Notes: a model not told the origin generated them from the letters alone. Shown: positions 46,216-57,924, counted from the stretch's first letter. The stretch is 64,000 nt of DNA from Parietaria judaica (GCA_954871525.1 OX940870.1:8587501-8651500); one strand, 5' to 3'. Numbers and translations are program-made.

Positions 46216-47648
46216 TTTTTCAATTTCTACATAAAAAAATTGAATTTGAATTAGCACAATATTAATTCTAGATTTAACATGTAAATTATAAAATTAATTT
46301 ATAATAAAAATGTTACTAATGTATTATAAGGACTTATATAATAATTTGTGATTTGTTAATGAAGAAGTTACCCTTATCAATCTCATTAACTCATCACTCA
46401 GAGAAAGTCAACTCTTGCACTAATATCCTAGATTATCTCTGACGTTTAGAGTAGAAAACTATTTTTCATATACATTCTGATCGATTTCAAAATTTTTCTC
46501 CGATATCTAATTAAATTAGAATACTCGGTTAGGTGGACCCACAAGGTGAATCAGCGGACAATATAGGTCGCCCTACGCGTTTAAGAGTAATGAATAAAAA
46601 CACTCTTTTGGGTTAAAGATGCACTAAGACCATATACAATTAGATCGAGGATTCGGCCGGTGGAAGACTAAATACCTAATATTTCTTGAGGGGTTTAGTG
46701 TGATCCTTACTTACTTAGTCTTAGAGCAAACATAATTAACAATTAAAAGTTTGACTTTTAAGACTTACAAATATGTGATGCACAATCCAATTTCATGACA
46801 TATTTGTAATATATATATAAATACACATATATATATATATAAATAATTTATTATGAATTTATTAAAGATAAATTTTTATCTTTTGTTTCAAAGAAACTAA
46901 TTTAGATAAAATGACTATCTAAATAGATTAAAATATCTTAAAATTCATAATAATTATTTATCTTATAATGTTTTTACATTTCTTATTACATTAATAATTA
47001 AATGTGCATTCATAAGCTTAATCTAATTAAGCATTATTCAAAGTGAATAATATTGATTAATAACCCATTTATACATCGTATTATGAATGATTTTTAAAAC
47101 ATTAAACTTCATAAGGGATTAAACATAAAAGTTACATAAATCGAATTCATAAACTTTTATTGTTTTCATATATATTAGATTTTAAAAATAAAATTAATTT
47201 ATTCATATTTAATTATAAATTAAAAAAATATAAACAATTTAATCATTTTAAAATTAATTAAAATATAAATTAAATTAATTATCGGACCGGGATACGAGCA
47301 CGAGCCAAACCCGTGCTCGTAAGGGCTACTTTTAGGCAGCCCAGGCAGCTCAGGCAGGGCCTTAAGCCCCTGCCCAAAAAAGATGCAGACCCGGGTCCAT
47401 TTGGACCCGGGTCAGGGGCTTGACCCGGATCCGGGTCGTGTAAGACCCGTATCTGGGTCGGACCGGGTACCCGGGTCACACTCGGGTTTGGTGTACCCGG
47501 ATCCAACTGGATCCGGGTGGGGTGTGGGTCGGGCTAGGTAAACCCAGCCCGTTGACCAGGCTGGGTTTGACCCAGCCCGTGGGCCTGGTTCTTAAACCAG
47601 GCCCAACAGCCCGTTCGGCTAGGGTTTCCAAAACCCTAGCCGATCCTT

Positions 47649-47662
47649 CCCCCCCCCCCCCC

Positions 47663-47695
<33 letters not shown>
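47649..47695. repeat. Poly-C tract (C14 T C32)
   Basis: A nearly pure cytosine run of 47 bases with one T, rare for a plant genome. The exact length may be a sequencing or assembly artefact. Confidence 0.9.
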
Positions 47696-47696
<1 letters not shown>

Positions 47697-47920
47697 CGAT
47701 TGGTAGGCGCAGCCGATGGCGCCGTCGAATGTGTCTCCCTTTTGTTATTTTATTGATTAAAAAAATAAAATCAAATTCCGATTCACAAAAACGGAACCCG
47801 AAACACACAAAATTAATCATAATTAATTTTCTGCTGCTTCCACTAAAAATCTAATCACACCAAAAAATTCTAAAAAATATTTCGGATCACATATCTAATT
47901 TTCGATAATTACTCAGACCG

Positions 47921-47932
47921 GCTCTGATACCA
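47921..47932 (-). promoter_or_regulatory. Copia primer binding site (initiator tRNA-Met)
   Basis: TGGTATCAGAGC on the minus strand, directly after the LTR. It is the classic complement of the initiator methionine tRNA used by plant copia elements. Confidence 0.9.
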
Positions 47933-47933
47933 C

Positions 47934-48571
47934 TGTTGGGTTTTTCGATGACTCTTTCTCAATCCTGAGGCAGAAATCACGGGATATCATCGAACAATAT
48001 AGATCTAGAATAATTACGAGAATTGAGATATCGAAATAGAGATCGTTACCAAACTTTGGTACTTTTGCCAACTGTACAAAAAACACAGACTTTTAACGAT
48101 TCTAAGCTTGGCCGAATTCTCTGGATGTCCCGGGGATGAGAACTTCAATTGTAGTGCCTCTAGGTCGTCCACCACGTCACTCGGGAACGTCTTGATGACC
48201 TGAAAACACCTCGGAGGATAGGTTAGATCCTATTCGGTGTTTGGATGACGAACCGATGATGAACCGGGAGCAAGCCAAAAACTCAACTTCCTTCTAGGGA
48301 GGGGAGGTTGAATTTCTCTCTATGGCTTGGTTTTGGATTAGTGTTTTAATGATCCATGATTAAGTATTTATAATACTTATAAATACTTAATCTCAGGAAA
48401 CCTAATGGGCTTTAATTAAGGCCCGATAAGATTTAATTAATTAATTCATAATTAATTAAGTGTGCTCATTATTATTACTCGGGCCCAATTGGGCCCGTTA
48501 TGTCGGTTGTGGATTCGGGTCGATATCCGATAACCCGAAAGATACAATATCGGGTTCGGGCATAACCTACA
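47934..48571 (-). repeat. 5' LTR of copia element C
   Basis: 638 bases, TGT...ACA on the minus strand: it starts TGTAGGTTATGCCCGAACCC and ends AACCCAACA before the primer site. Confidence 0.88.
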
Positions 48572-48576
48572 ATCAT

Positions 48577-50868
48577 AACGCTGGAGAATAAGATTCTAAA
48601 ACAATGTAACGAAAAATATGGGCGCTGACAGAAGACACTTTTTGTACATTGTATAATTTTGCATCCCTTAACTATATTCTTAAATAATGTAACTAAATTT
48701 TCATAAAATTTATCTTGGAATATTATCTCTCTCGTTATTCTTTTTTTTTACTTTACTTTATGTCGGGTTTGAAAAACGATTTTTTTTCTTCATCATTTTT
48801 AACAAATCATATTGTTAAGTAGGACTATGTTAAAAAAAAAAAAAAAAAAACTATCGTATAATACAATCTCTCTTGGTATTGCCTTTGTAGAAATCTCTCT
48901 ATTTTTTATAAACTCTCTTAAAATGGTTTCAAAAGAAAAAAAAAACTCTCTTAGAATGGATAAAAAAAAACTGATAACTATGAACAAGAAATGAAGAATA
49001 AGAATACAAAAAAGCTACTGGCTTTATAGGTTTTCTCTTCGTAATTTTTTAATCAAACTTTACGTTGGAGAATCCACGTGTTTAAGGGAATAACTTTTAT
49101 ATTATTTGTTGCTAAAAGAATATAGAATCCTAACTTTAATCACGTATAAGAGAAAACAAAGAAACTTGATGAAGAGTCATCCTAATCCACGCATTATATA
49201 CATAAACTAAGGTCTCTCGGTAGCTTATTGATTTACGCACGAAAATTAGATTAAAACTTTTAAAATCACCGTTGATGTGTTAATTTGCATATGAATACCA
49301 TATTAAGTTTAACAATAATAAAAATACACGCAAAATTTCATTACCAAACTCCAATTCAGTTATAATTAGCCAAAGAGAAGCTGTAATGGTCCAGCAAAAA
49401 AACCAAAAAATAGAAGACAACTAAATTTGTTAAACTTCATGATATAAACAAGCCTCAGAACTTTCTTATACAAATTTTTAGAGCCTCAAAATTATATAAA
49501 TATCGTTGAGAGTTTCAAATTATAAGTTGTCAACCCAAATTGAACAACTTAATCAAAAGATGCCGCCCATCAAAGTTAAATTTGGTGCGAACACTTCTCA
49601 AAATGCTTATAAAACGAAAAAAAAACCCTGCTTGACCGGGGCTCGGTTCTCACATGATTCAAACATTAAAATTGCATTTGCTTAAATTTTTTTTAGTTAC
49701 TTTGCATATGAAAAGAAAGGGTAAGATTTTTGTTCGTCGTGATCGGTTCCTAACTTAAGTGTAACAATATTAAAGACTATTTGGCCAACAGGCCAAAAAC
49801 ACTTATTGAACTATATTTTGAGAATCCTTTGTTAATCATAAAGTGGCCGTTCGTGACTGAATTTATTATTTTGGTAGGAAAAGTCAAGTCATCTTCCTAT
49901 TGGTAGAATTTAGATTTTTGAAAATTTACTTAGCTAAATTTACTCAAAATTAATCATAATTTTTTTAATTATGACTGACAGAAAATGAAAATTTTCACAT
50001 TTCACATTTCGCACCAAATAATGATCAATGGGCTTAATTAAGCATAAACACGCAGATAATAATAAAAAAACCACGATAATGGTAAATATAAATTTGAATT
50101 AATTTTGAAATATTCAAAAAATTATTAAATCTTAACCTGAACAAATTAATTGTGAATATTTTCATTTCTAATGTCTGTATTTAAATATTTAATTGGGAAC
50201 TTTTCATTTTAAAAATATTCTGTAAAACAATTAATCTAAATGTAAATAAATTTCAATTAAATTGTAAGATTAAGTAGTATTAAATTGCTACAGCATAAAA
50301 TGGTAGTGTTTTTACCTTTTTTTTTTTTTTTTTAACGTTAAGTGTTATAATACTACAAACTCAAACAAAATATAAGGCATTTCACCGCAAATAACTCGAT
50401 TACTAATAATAATAAGAAAAGGTATTTAATACAGTAATACTTTGAAGCAAAAAATAAAAATGAAAAAAATCTAGAAATTCGATAATTTAACCAGAGACCT
50501 AACAACCACGTCCACATCCGACAGTTAAATATTCTCTAACATGTGCATATATATAACAATTCGGTTTTTAATTTATTGAAACTTTTATAGCAGCCAATTG
50601 GATAGTTGCAATTAGCCAAGTCACAGTATTATATGATATACCATATACTTGGACTATCAAAAATGGTCAGTCACGTGCAATTGCAAAGAATACATAGCGC
50701 TCTCTCTCTATATATATATATATACCCGCCTCAACCGTCAGTCTAAAATCATACCCTAAAGCACACAAAGTCTGTCTGAAGTGTAATTGTGGTATGGTAT
50801 TTTGATTTGATATGTTAGAAACTCAAATCGGACAATATCCGAGTGAAAAGATACAGCCTTTCGAAGTT
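48577..50868. other. AT-rich upstream segment of EF-hand gene 1 (duplicated)
   Basis: No gene was seen. Stretches at about 49060-49180 and 49710-49830 match 62335-62450 and 62545-62640. Shared words are GTAAGATTTTTGTTCGTCGT and TTGTTGCTA.A..ATATAGAATC. The region is therefore the upstream part of a duplicated unit. (CT)n(AT)n lies at about 50700-50724. Confidence 0.55.
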
Positions 50869-50875
50869 AAATTTA

Positions 50876-51325
50876 AGGGATAATAGCGGTATAAGTTCTC
50901 AACCTTTACTCAGCTGAGGCGGCATAGCCCCAACCTCATTTAATAGCGGTTTAAGTACCAAAAGATGATTTCCGTCCATATTTGACTAACGGAAGTAGTC
51001 AACGTTTGCGTGGTCAGCTTCTCGTCAACGTGGACGCCACGTAATCCGACATGTCACCATACATGTCATCCCCGCGTCATCAAATTTAATGCAAAATTAA
51101 TGGCGATTGCATTATATTTGATGACGCGAGGATGACGTGTATGGTGACATGTCGGATTACGTGGCGTCTATGTTGATGAGAAGCTGACCACGCAAACGTT
51201 GACTACTTCCGTTAGTCAAATATGGACAGAAATCATCTTTTGGTACTTATACCGCTATTAAATGGGGTTGGGGCTATGCCGCCCCAGTTGAGTAAAGGTT
51301 GAGGACTTATGCCGCTATTATCCCT
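50876..51325. mobile_element. 450-bp foldback element upstream of EF-hand gene 1
   Basis: Two arms of about 210 bases are near-perfect inverted copies (AGGGATAATAGCGGTATAAG at one end, CTTATGCCGCTATTATCCCT at the other). Only about 35 bases separate them near 51080-51115. AAATTTA flanks both sides (50869-50875 and 51326-51332). It has no coding sequence. The tips resemble the long inverted repeats of the element at 59915. Confidence 0.85.
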
Positions 51326-51414
51326 AAATTTAATTTTTCCCCACGCGGCTTATCTCAAAACGCTCCAAAAACATCAAAGCTTGGTCCGTCAGAAGTCGAT
51401 CCCCGTCAGAAGGT

Positions 51415-51416
51415 CA

Positions 51417-51461
<45 letters not shown>
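51415..51461. repeat. (CT)n(AT)n microsatellite
   Basis: About 20 bases of CT are followed by about 25 bases of AT, 90-130 bases before the EF-hand start. The AT part may serve as the TATA region. Confidence 0.85.
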
Positions 51462-51548
51462 CTCTCAAACCAATCACAGTCTAAAAGAAACCAAACGGAA
51501 TAAGTTCATCGTAAAGCTTCTTCTTCTATATAGGTTACCGAAATTAAC

Positions 51549-51887
51549 ATGTTTAGTGACAATGGCATACCTCCTACAACGAATTCCAAACCCCAAATCT
51601 TCCTTCCGGCGGTACACAACTCGGGAGCGTACGGACGGCCGATAACAGTGCCTTACGACGAAGCACAGTTGCGAAGCAAGTTGATGTGCTTTGACACCAA
51701 CGGCGACGGACGTCTGAGCAAGAAAGAGCTCTACAGCGCCTTCAAGAGCCTCGGATCACGCTGGGCCGGGTTCCGAACCATCCTTGCGCTCCACTGCGCC
51801 GACCGAAACGCTGACAGACATATCAGTGATGACGAGATTGAAGTTCTCGTAAAATATGTGAGGAAGATTGGCTACATCGTCAATTAG
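51549..51887 (+). CDS. Small EF-hand calcium-binding protein, copy 1
   Basis: An intronless frame of 112 residues. A variable N-terminus is followed by ITVPYDEAQLRSKLMCFDTNGDGRLSKKELYSAFKSLGSRW, with a full EF-hand loop (DTNGDGRLSKKE). A second loop, DRNADRHISDDE, has the metal-binding acidic residues but lacks the glycine normally at position 6. It may therefore bind calcium weakly. The family is the small CML-like calcium sensors of plants; the exact relative is not recognised. A paralogue with the same layout is at 63571. The ATG at 51549 is the first one and stands in a matching context in both copies (ACATGTTTRGTG). Confidence 0.87.
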   Translation: MFSDNGIPPTTNSKPQIFLPAVHNSGAYGRPITVPYDEAQLRSKLMCFDTNGDGRLSKKELYSAFKSLGSRWAGFRTILALHCADRNADRHISDDEIEVLVKYVRKIGYIVN

Positions 51888-52026
51888 CAGCTTGCTTTTG
51901 TGTTCGAACATATATTCAGTTCTTGTCTTTGTGTAATATATGTTCGAAACGAGTGTGTACACACACATATATATAATATATATTATATAGTACGAACTAC
52001 GAACGTGTGTGTGGGATAGTTGGACC

Positions 52027-52211
52027 CAAGGTATTAAATTTCCCGAATATTCATCGGCGTGCCCATCGAAAATTTTATTTCGAAGATATGCGAAACGATA
52101 TATCCATCGGCATACCCATCGATTTACCTATGAGATATCCATCGACAAGCGATATATCCGTAAAACGAAAAGTGCGAAACGACATCGGCAAGTGGTATTT
52201 AAAACCTTGGT
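52027..52211. repeat. Possible MITE with CCAAGGTWTTAAAT ends
   Basis: It begins CCAAGGTATTAAATT and ends ATTTAAAACCTTGG, inverted copies of each other. The interior has repeated CATCGGCATACCCATCGA words and no gene. No target duplication was found. The copia LTR at 52217 lies immediately to the right. Confidence 0.4.
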
Positions 52212-52216
52212 ACTTG

Positions 52217-52650
52217 TGTAGCAAATAAATCTTGACTTGTCAAAGATTGGGCAGCAAGTTTGAATTAATATTAGTTTTTATTATGTTGAATAACTTGCTA
52301 CTTGGCTGCCAAGAAAATAAGGGCAAGAAAGTAATTTTATGTGTTGTTTACTTGAGCTTGAAGCACAAGTATTCTTAGCTACTTAGGTTAGATGATTTTC
52401 TATAAATAGAAACGTAGTGCATGTATGAAACTCAACTCCCACACTTGCTTGTATTCGACAGCTTTCTCATTAAGAGAATATATTTCCTCCCTTGTCATTC
52501 TTCCTTCATATTTTTCTGCACTTAGTCACATATTTATAAACACCATATAGAGTTTGTGAGTGGCTTTGTGTGTCTTGTTATTGTCGTTTGCCATTGAGGT
52601 CTGACTTAGTGCGTGTAAGTCTCGGCAAAGATCTGTATTTGGAACCAATA
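52217..52650 (+). repeat. 5' LTR of copia element D
   Basis: Starts TGTAGCAAATAAATC and ends GGAACCAATA, where the 3' LTR has GGAACCAACA. A TATA box (CTATAAATAG) stands near 52400. Confidence 0.9.
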
Positions 52651-52652
52651 TT

Positions 52653-52664
52653 TGGTATCAGAGC
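52653..52664 (+). promoter_or_regulatory. Copia primer binding site of element D
   Basis: TGGTATCAGAGC, the complement of the initiator methionine tRNA 3' end, two bases after the 5' LTR. Confidence 0.92.
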
Positions 52665-52781
52665 GGGGTTGTCGTTATTGTTAAGTCTCTTGAAATTATT
52701 AGTATGCTCTGTGGTTGCGGTTCTGACTGATCTTCCACATCAGAAACGATTTCTTGAGATTTTACGGTGCGAGTTCCCTTT

Positions 52782-54226
52782 ATGCCGAAGTACATGGAGT
52801 CGTCAAGCAAGTCAACCGGAGGACACGTGACGCTACAGTACCCGATGCTCACGAAGAGCAACTACTCGGTGTGGGCGCTGAAGATGCGAGCAAATCTGCG
52901 GCTCAAGGAGTCTGGGAGGCTGTAGAAGGCGGAGATGTCGAAGCGCACAAGGATAGGGTGGCTCTCACTGCCATCTATCAGGGAGTTCCGGAAGATATCA
53001 TTCTCATGATCGGCGAGAAGGATTCCGCAAAGAAGGCGTGGGAGACGTTGCGGACGATGAACATGGGCACAGAACGCGTCAGAGAAGCCAAGGTTCAAAC
53101 CTTGAAAAGCGAGTTTGAGGTTCTCCGAATGAGAGACGGTGAATCTGTGGACGAGTTCGCTATGAAGCTTTCATCTCTTGCAACGGGTATCCGCTCACTA
53201 GGCAAACCGGTGGACGAGACCACCGTGGTCAAGAAATTCTTGAGATCTATAACTCACATATACATGCAGATCGTGACGTCGATCGAGCAGTTCGGTGACC
53301 TCAAGACTATGTCAGTCGAGGAGGTTGTCGGTCGTCTAAAAGTCCACGAGGAGAGGCTTCGGGGCTATGGCGACAGATACGAGGAGAAACACCTCCTGCT
53401 CACGCATGAAGAATGGAAGGCTAAGCAGAAGTGGAACCAGCGAGAAGGTTCTTCTTCAAGCTCGTCGAGTCGCAAGGGATACGGCAGCGAAAGCCGTGGA
53501 CGTGGCAGAGGCCGAGGTCGAGGACGTGGTCGCGACCAGCGTGGTCGAGGCAGTAGCAGTCCCCGCCAAGACGGCTCCACCCGCAAGGACAAGAGCACAG
53601 TGAAGTGCTATAATTGTCAGAAGTATGGTCACTACGCAAATGAGTGTCATACTAAGAACCGCGACGAAGAAGCGAATCTCGTGAGATTCGATGACGACGA
53701 GCACGCACTTATGTTCGCCGAGGAAATGGTGGATTTAAGTGGCGACGAGCACGACGACCAGGATGTGGTCGACAAGACACACGTCGAGCAGGAGCGCGTC
53801 GACGTAGTACTTGACGACCAGGTATCCAACGAGGTGGTACTTGACGACCAAGTACTGAGCAGAGTGGACGAGCTGATGATGGCAGAGAAGCCCAGCTCGA
53901 CCAGGAAGAACGACGAGCAAACCAGGAAGGTGATGCTCAATGAAGATAAGGTTGTCGCCAACCTACTCGCAGATGGCGAAGAGAAGGTCTATACCGACAT
54001 TTGGTATTTAGACAATGGAGCCAGCAACCACATGACGGGTCATCGAGCGAAGTGTGAAGAGCTCGACGAGAAGATCACAGGAAACGTGAAGTTCGGCGAT
54101 GGTTCCATCGTCGACATCAAAGGCAGAGGGTTCATCTTGTTCAAGTGCAAGAATGGGGACCAGCTCCTATTGACCGAAGTCTACTACATACCGAAGATGA
54201 AGAGTAACATCATCAGCTTAGGATAG
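52782..54226 (+). pseudogene. Gag and protease of copia element D
   Basis: The natural start is probably the ATG at 52782 (MPKYMESSSKS). A one-base loss near 52900 shifts the frame, after which Gag runs open to 54226: VEAHKDRVALTAIYQGVPED, EAKVQTLKSEFEVLRM, an Arg/Gly-rich stretch, the CCHC knuckle CYNCQKYGHYANEC, and the protease motif WYLDNGASNHMTGH. A TAG stop at 54224-54226 separates it from the integrase in the same frame. Confidence 0.87.
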
Positions 54227-55774
54227 ATGACGGAGATCGGTCACACGGTGATCCTATCCGGAGAGTTCCTAAAGATGTGGAACAGCGACGGCGCCTTATT
54301 GATGAAGGTGAAGAGATCACCGAGTCGATTGTACAAGATCAACCTGGTGGTAGATAAGCTGATTTGCTTGATGGCGTCAATCGAATACCCAGCATGGCTA
54401 TGGCATGCGAGACTCGGGCACATGAATTTTCACGCGCTTAAGATGATAGGAGACAAGGAGATGGCTTTTGGGGTTCCCAAGATTGAACACCCCAACCAGC
54501 TCTGCGAAAGCTGCATGGTCGCGAAACAGGCAAGAGTGCCATTTCCAATCAAGGCTAAATTCCGAGCAGAGCGACCCCTCCAACTGGTGCACGCTGACCT
54601 GTGTGGTCCAATCACCCCAGCAACGCTAGCCGGCAACAAGTACTTCTTTTTGCTTGTTGATGATTACAGACGCTGGATGTGGGTGTACACGCTCAAAGAG
54701 AAGGCAGGAGCCTTTGAAGTCTTCAAGAAGTTCAAGCGGCTCGTGGAGAACCAGTCAGGACATAGGCTGAAGACTTTGCGAACAGACCGTGGAGGAGAGT
54801 TCACGTCTGAGAAGTTCGCCGAGTACTGCGGAGAAGAAGGTGTAGAGCGACACCTCACTGCACCATACACGCCCCAGCAGAACGGCGTGGTGGAGAGAAG
54901 GAATCGAACCGTCATGGACACTGCAAGGAGCTTGATGAAAAGCATGCAAGTCCCAGCGAACTTCTGGGGAGAAGCAGTACGTCACGCGGTTTACTTGCTG
55001 AACCGCTTGCCGACAAAGGCGCTAGGCGAGCGCACCCCCTACCAAGCATGGAAAGGGAAAAAACCTCATCTGGAGCATTTAAAGGTGTTTGGGTGCACCG
55101 CACATGTGAAGACTGTGGGACCACACCTTAAGAAGCTCGATGATCGGAGTCAGCCGATGGTGTACCTTGGTGCCGAGGAAGGGAGCAAGGCACACAGGTT
55201 TTACGACCCCCGACGCAGCAAACTGCATGTGAGTAGAGATGCCGTTTTCGAAGAGGAGAAGAAGTGGGTCTGGCGCGACGAGAAAGGAGAGCCTGAACAG
55301 AACTCGGTGGAGTTCATCCTCGAAGACGTAGAGGCGGACGAGCATGTTGAGGGAGAGAGTCCCTTCCAGGGGCTAGCAACGCCCAGCTCGACGGAAACCC
55401 GCTCGTCTGGAACCAGCTCACCACCAGGCTCGCCCAACCCAGGATCAGGAATGAGCACCCCGATCCCAATGACAGCTAGTTCAAGAGGAACCAACTCGGG
55501 AGACTCATCAATCAAGGACGGACCAAGAGGGTTCCGTACCCTATCTGACGTCTACGAAGAAGCGCGGGAGCTTGATTTGAGCCTGGAGGAGCTCCTGCTA
55601 GTCAGTGAAGAGGAACCGGGCAACTATCGCGAGGCATCCACTGAGAAGGAATGGCAAGAAGCGATGAAGCGAGAGTTGGAGTGCATTGAGAAGAATCAGA
55701 CATGGGAACTAGTCGACCTTCCAAAAGGTCATAAGTCCATTGCTCTGCCTGAAATGGGTCTACAAGCTCAATAA
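54227..55774 (+). pseudogene. Integrase of copia element D
   Basis: In frame with the protease but for the TAG. It has WHARLGHMN and CESCMVAKQ (zinc site), VHADLCGPI and RTDRGGEF (the two Asp), and NGVVERRNRT (the Glu), so the catalytic triad is complete. The C-terminal part has a Ser/Thr/Pro-rich linker, then the start of the reverse transcriptase ([13 protein letters not shown]). The frame is lost near 55740. Confidence 0.9.
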
Positions 55775-56466
55775 AGACTCAGAAGGCAAGATTCTCAAGC
55801 ACAAGGCCAGATTAGTCGCAAAAGGCTACGTGCAGAAACAAGGAGTAGACTTTGAAGAGGTATTTGCTCCAGTGGCCAGACTCGACACAGTCAGGCTTAT
55901 CCTAGCCCTCGCAGCTCACCGAGGCTGGAAGATCCATCACTTGGACGTCAAATCGGCGTTCCTGAATGGTGAACTGGAAGAAGAAGTCTATGTTGCTCAG
56001 TCAGAAGGTTTCGTTGACAAGACTGCAGAGCACAAGGTGTACAAGTTGTCAAAAGCTCTTTATAGCTTGAGACAAGCACCACGCGCATGGAACACTCGAC
56101 TCGACAGGAGTATGAAGAGTCTTGGTTTCAAGAAATGTTCCCAGGAGCAGGCAGTCTACACAAGGAACTCAGGAGAGGAGGCCCTCATCGTTGGTGTGTA
56201 CGTCGACGACCTGATCGTGACAGGATCCAGTGCAAAAGCCATTGATGGATTCAAGAAGCAAATGATGAAGGAGTTTGAGATGAGCGACCTCAGACTGCTC
56301 TCGTACTACCTCGGCATCGAGGTTGATCAGAAGAATGAAGGTGTCACGCTGAAGCAGACGGCTTACGCGAAGAAAATTCTGCAGCAATTCAAGATGGCGG
56401 ATTGCAATCCGAGCAAGTATCCGATGGAGGCAAAGTTGAGGCTCGGGAAAAAACGCAGTAGGAACC

Positions 56467-56620
56467 CCGGTGGATCCCACGGAGTACAGACATGTCGTCG
56501 GGTGTCTCGGGTATCTAAACCATACCCACGTGTCGTCCGGTGGATCCCACGGAGTACAAACTCCACGTGTCGTCCGGTGGATCCCACGAAGTACAGACGT
56601 GTCGTCGGACATCTCATATG
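56467..56620 (+). repeat. Local triplication within the copia D polymerase
   Basis: The words GGTGGATCCCACGGAGTACA and CGTGTCGTCCGG recur three times at uneven spacing, each encoding the same short [16 protein letters not shown] motif in one frame or another. This suggests replication slippage or template jumping and adds frame changes. Confidence 0.8.
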
Positions 56621-57235
56621 CAGTTGGCATAGTGAGTCGTCACATGGAGAGTCCTACCGGTTTACACCAGCAGGCTGTGAAGCACATCCTTCGTTACGTG
56701 AAGGGAACGACGAACTATGGGATCCAGTACGGAAGAGGAAGTGGATCTGAAGAACTGGTCGGTTTTACCGACAGTGATCTAGCCGGTGATATCGATGATA
56801 GAAAGAGTACCGGAGGTATGGCGTTTTATCTCAACGGTAATCTGATCACCTGGCAGTCACAGAAGCAGAAAACCGTGGCCTTATCGTCTTGTGAAGCCGA
56901 GTTCATGGCAGCGACCGGAGCGGCGTGTCAAGCATTATGGCTCAGAAATTTATTGAGCGAAGTCACCGAAGCCGAGCAGAAGCCAGTGACTCTCTACGTG
57001 GATAACAAGTCTGCGATCGCACTGATGAAAAATCCAGTATTTCATGGACGCAGCAAACACATCGACACTAGCTTTCATTTTATTCGCGAGTGTGTGGAAG
57101 AGCGAGAGATCATTGTGGAGTTTGTCAGCACCAGAGAGCAACGGGCTGACATTCTCATTAAGGCTCTAGCAAAAGTCAAATTCGCGGAGATGCGGGAACT
57201 GCTCGACGTGAAGAACCTCGAGCTAAGTCAAGCTT

Positions 57236-57246
57236 ACGGGGGAGAA
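57236..57246 (+). promoter_or_regulatory. Polypurine tract of copia element D
   Basis: ACGGGGGAGAA directly before the 3' LTR, the usual primer site for plus-strand synthesis. Confidence 0.75.
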
Positions 57247-57687
57247 TGTAGCAAATAAATCTTGACTTGTCAAAGATTGGGCAGCAAGTTTGAATTAATA
57301 TTAGTTTTTATTATGTTGAATAACTTGCTACTTGGCTGCCAAGATTCTAAGGGCAAGAAAGTAATTTTATGTGTTGTTTACTTGAGCTTGAAGCACAAGT
57401 ATTCTTAGCTACTTAGGTTAGATGATTTTCTATAAATAGAAACGTAGTGCATGTATGAAACTCAACTCCCACACTTGCTTGTATTCGACAGCTTTCTCAT
57501 TAAGAGAATATATTTCCTCCATTGTCATTCTTCCTTCATATTTTTCTGCACTTAGTCACATATATTATATTTATAAATACCATAGAGAGTTTGTGAGTGG
57601 CTTTGTGTGTCTTGTTATTGTCGTTTGCCATTGAGGTCCGACTTTGTGCGTGTAAGTCTCGGCAAAGATCCGTATTTGGAACCAACA
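57247..57687 (+). repeat. 3' LTR of copia element D
   Basis: Starts TGTAGCAAATAAATC and ends GGAACCAACA. It is nearly identical to the 5' LTR apart from about ten bases and a short insertion near 57562. Confidence 0.92.
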
Positions 57688-57924
57688 GGTTGGACCAGTT
57701 ATAGAGAAGCTTTCTTCATCCATATATCCTAGATATCTAAGTGAGCTAGTCAATATATTAACTAGTCACTTTGTTGTAGGGACTTTCTAGTCAAAATTTA
57801 AAATTCTGTGGCGTAAGTTATTGATAATATTGAAATTGTTAAATTAAAAATGAAAAAAATCGATGATATTGGAACTGCTTGATACCATGCATATATATCA
57901 AGATTATGGTGATATTGATGAGAC

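Larger units (their letters stand above)
46216..47933 (-). other. Long untranslated leader of copia element C
   Basis: About 1.7 kb lies between the primer site and Gag. It contains an AT-rich part (46700-47280), a GC-rich part with repeated GACCCGGGTC words (47281-47640), and a long C run. No coding potential was seen; the proline/glycine frames here come from the homopolymer. Confidence 0.5.
42975..48571 (-). mobile_element. Ty1/copia element C, internally deleted, 5-bp target duplication
   Basis: Both LTRs are recognised. The right, complete one is 47934-48571 and the left remnant is 42975 to about 43320. ATCAT flanks the element at 42970-42974 and 48572-48576. The primer site TGGTATCAGAGC lies at 47921-47932 on the minus strand. 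Gag, protease, integrase and part of the reverse transcriptase follow toward the left. The start of the reverse transcriptase is missing. The end of it, with RNase H and the inner part of the 3' LTR, is also gone. Several stops are present, so the element is defective. Confidence 0.87.
55740..57258 (+). pseudogene. Reverse transcriptase and RNase H of copia element D
   Basis: RT motifs are [55 protein letters not shown] and the active site [14 protein letters not shown]. After the repeat at 56467-56620 the frame changes and RNase H follows with GFTDSDLAGD, SCEAEFMAATGA and YVDNKSAIALMKNP. It ends just after the start of the 3' LTR. Confidence 0.9.
52217..57687 (+). mobile_element. Full-length Ty1/copia element D
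   Basis: Two LTRs (52217-52650 and 57247-57687) differ at about ten bases and one short indel. Between them are a primer site, Gag, protease, integrase, reverse transcriptase, RNase H and a polypurine tract, in copia order. Three small lesions break the frame: a lost base near 52900, a TAG at 54224, and a frame change near 55740. A local duplication also lies at 56467-56620. The five flanking bases do not match (ACTTG versus GGTTG), so an old exchange between copies is possible. Confidence 0.93.

Noticed and set aside
47476..47854. Proline- or glycine-rich open frames at the poly-C tract
   Set aside because: Produced by the homopolymer inside an untranslated copia leader.
53365..53961. Several antisense frames in copia D Gag
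   Set aside because: Shadows of the Arg/Gly-rich and acidic Gag regions.
52212..57692. A 5-bp target duplication around copia D
   Set aside because: The flanks ACTTG and GGTTG share only the last two bases.
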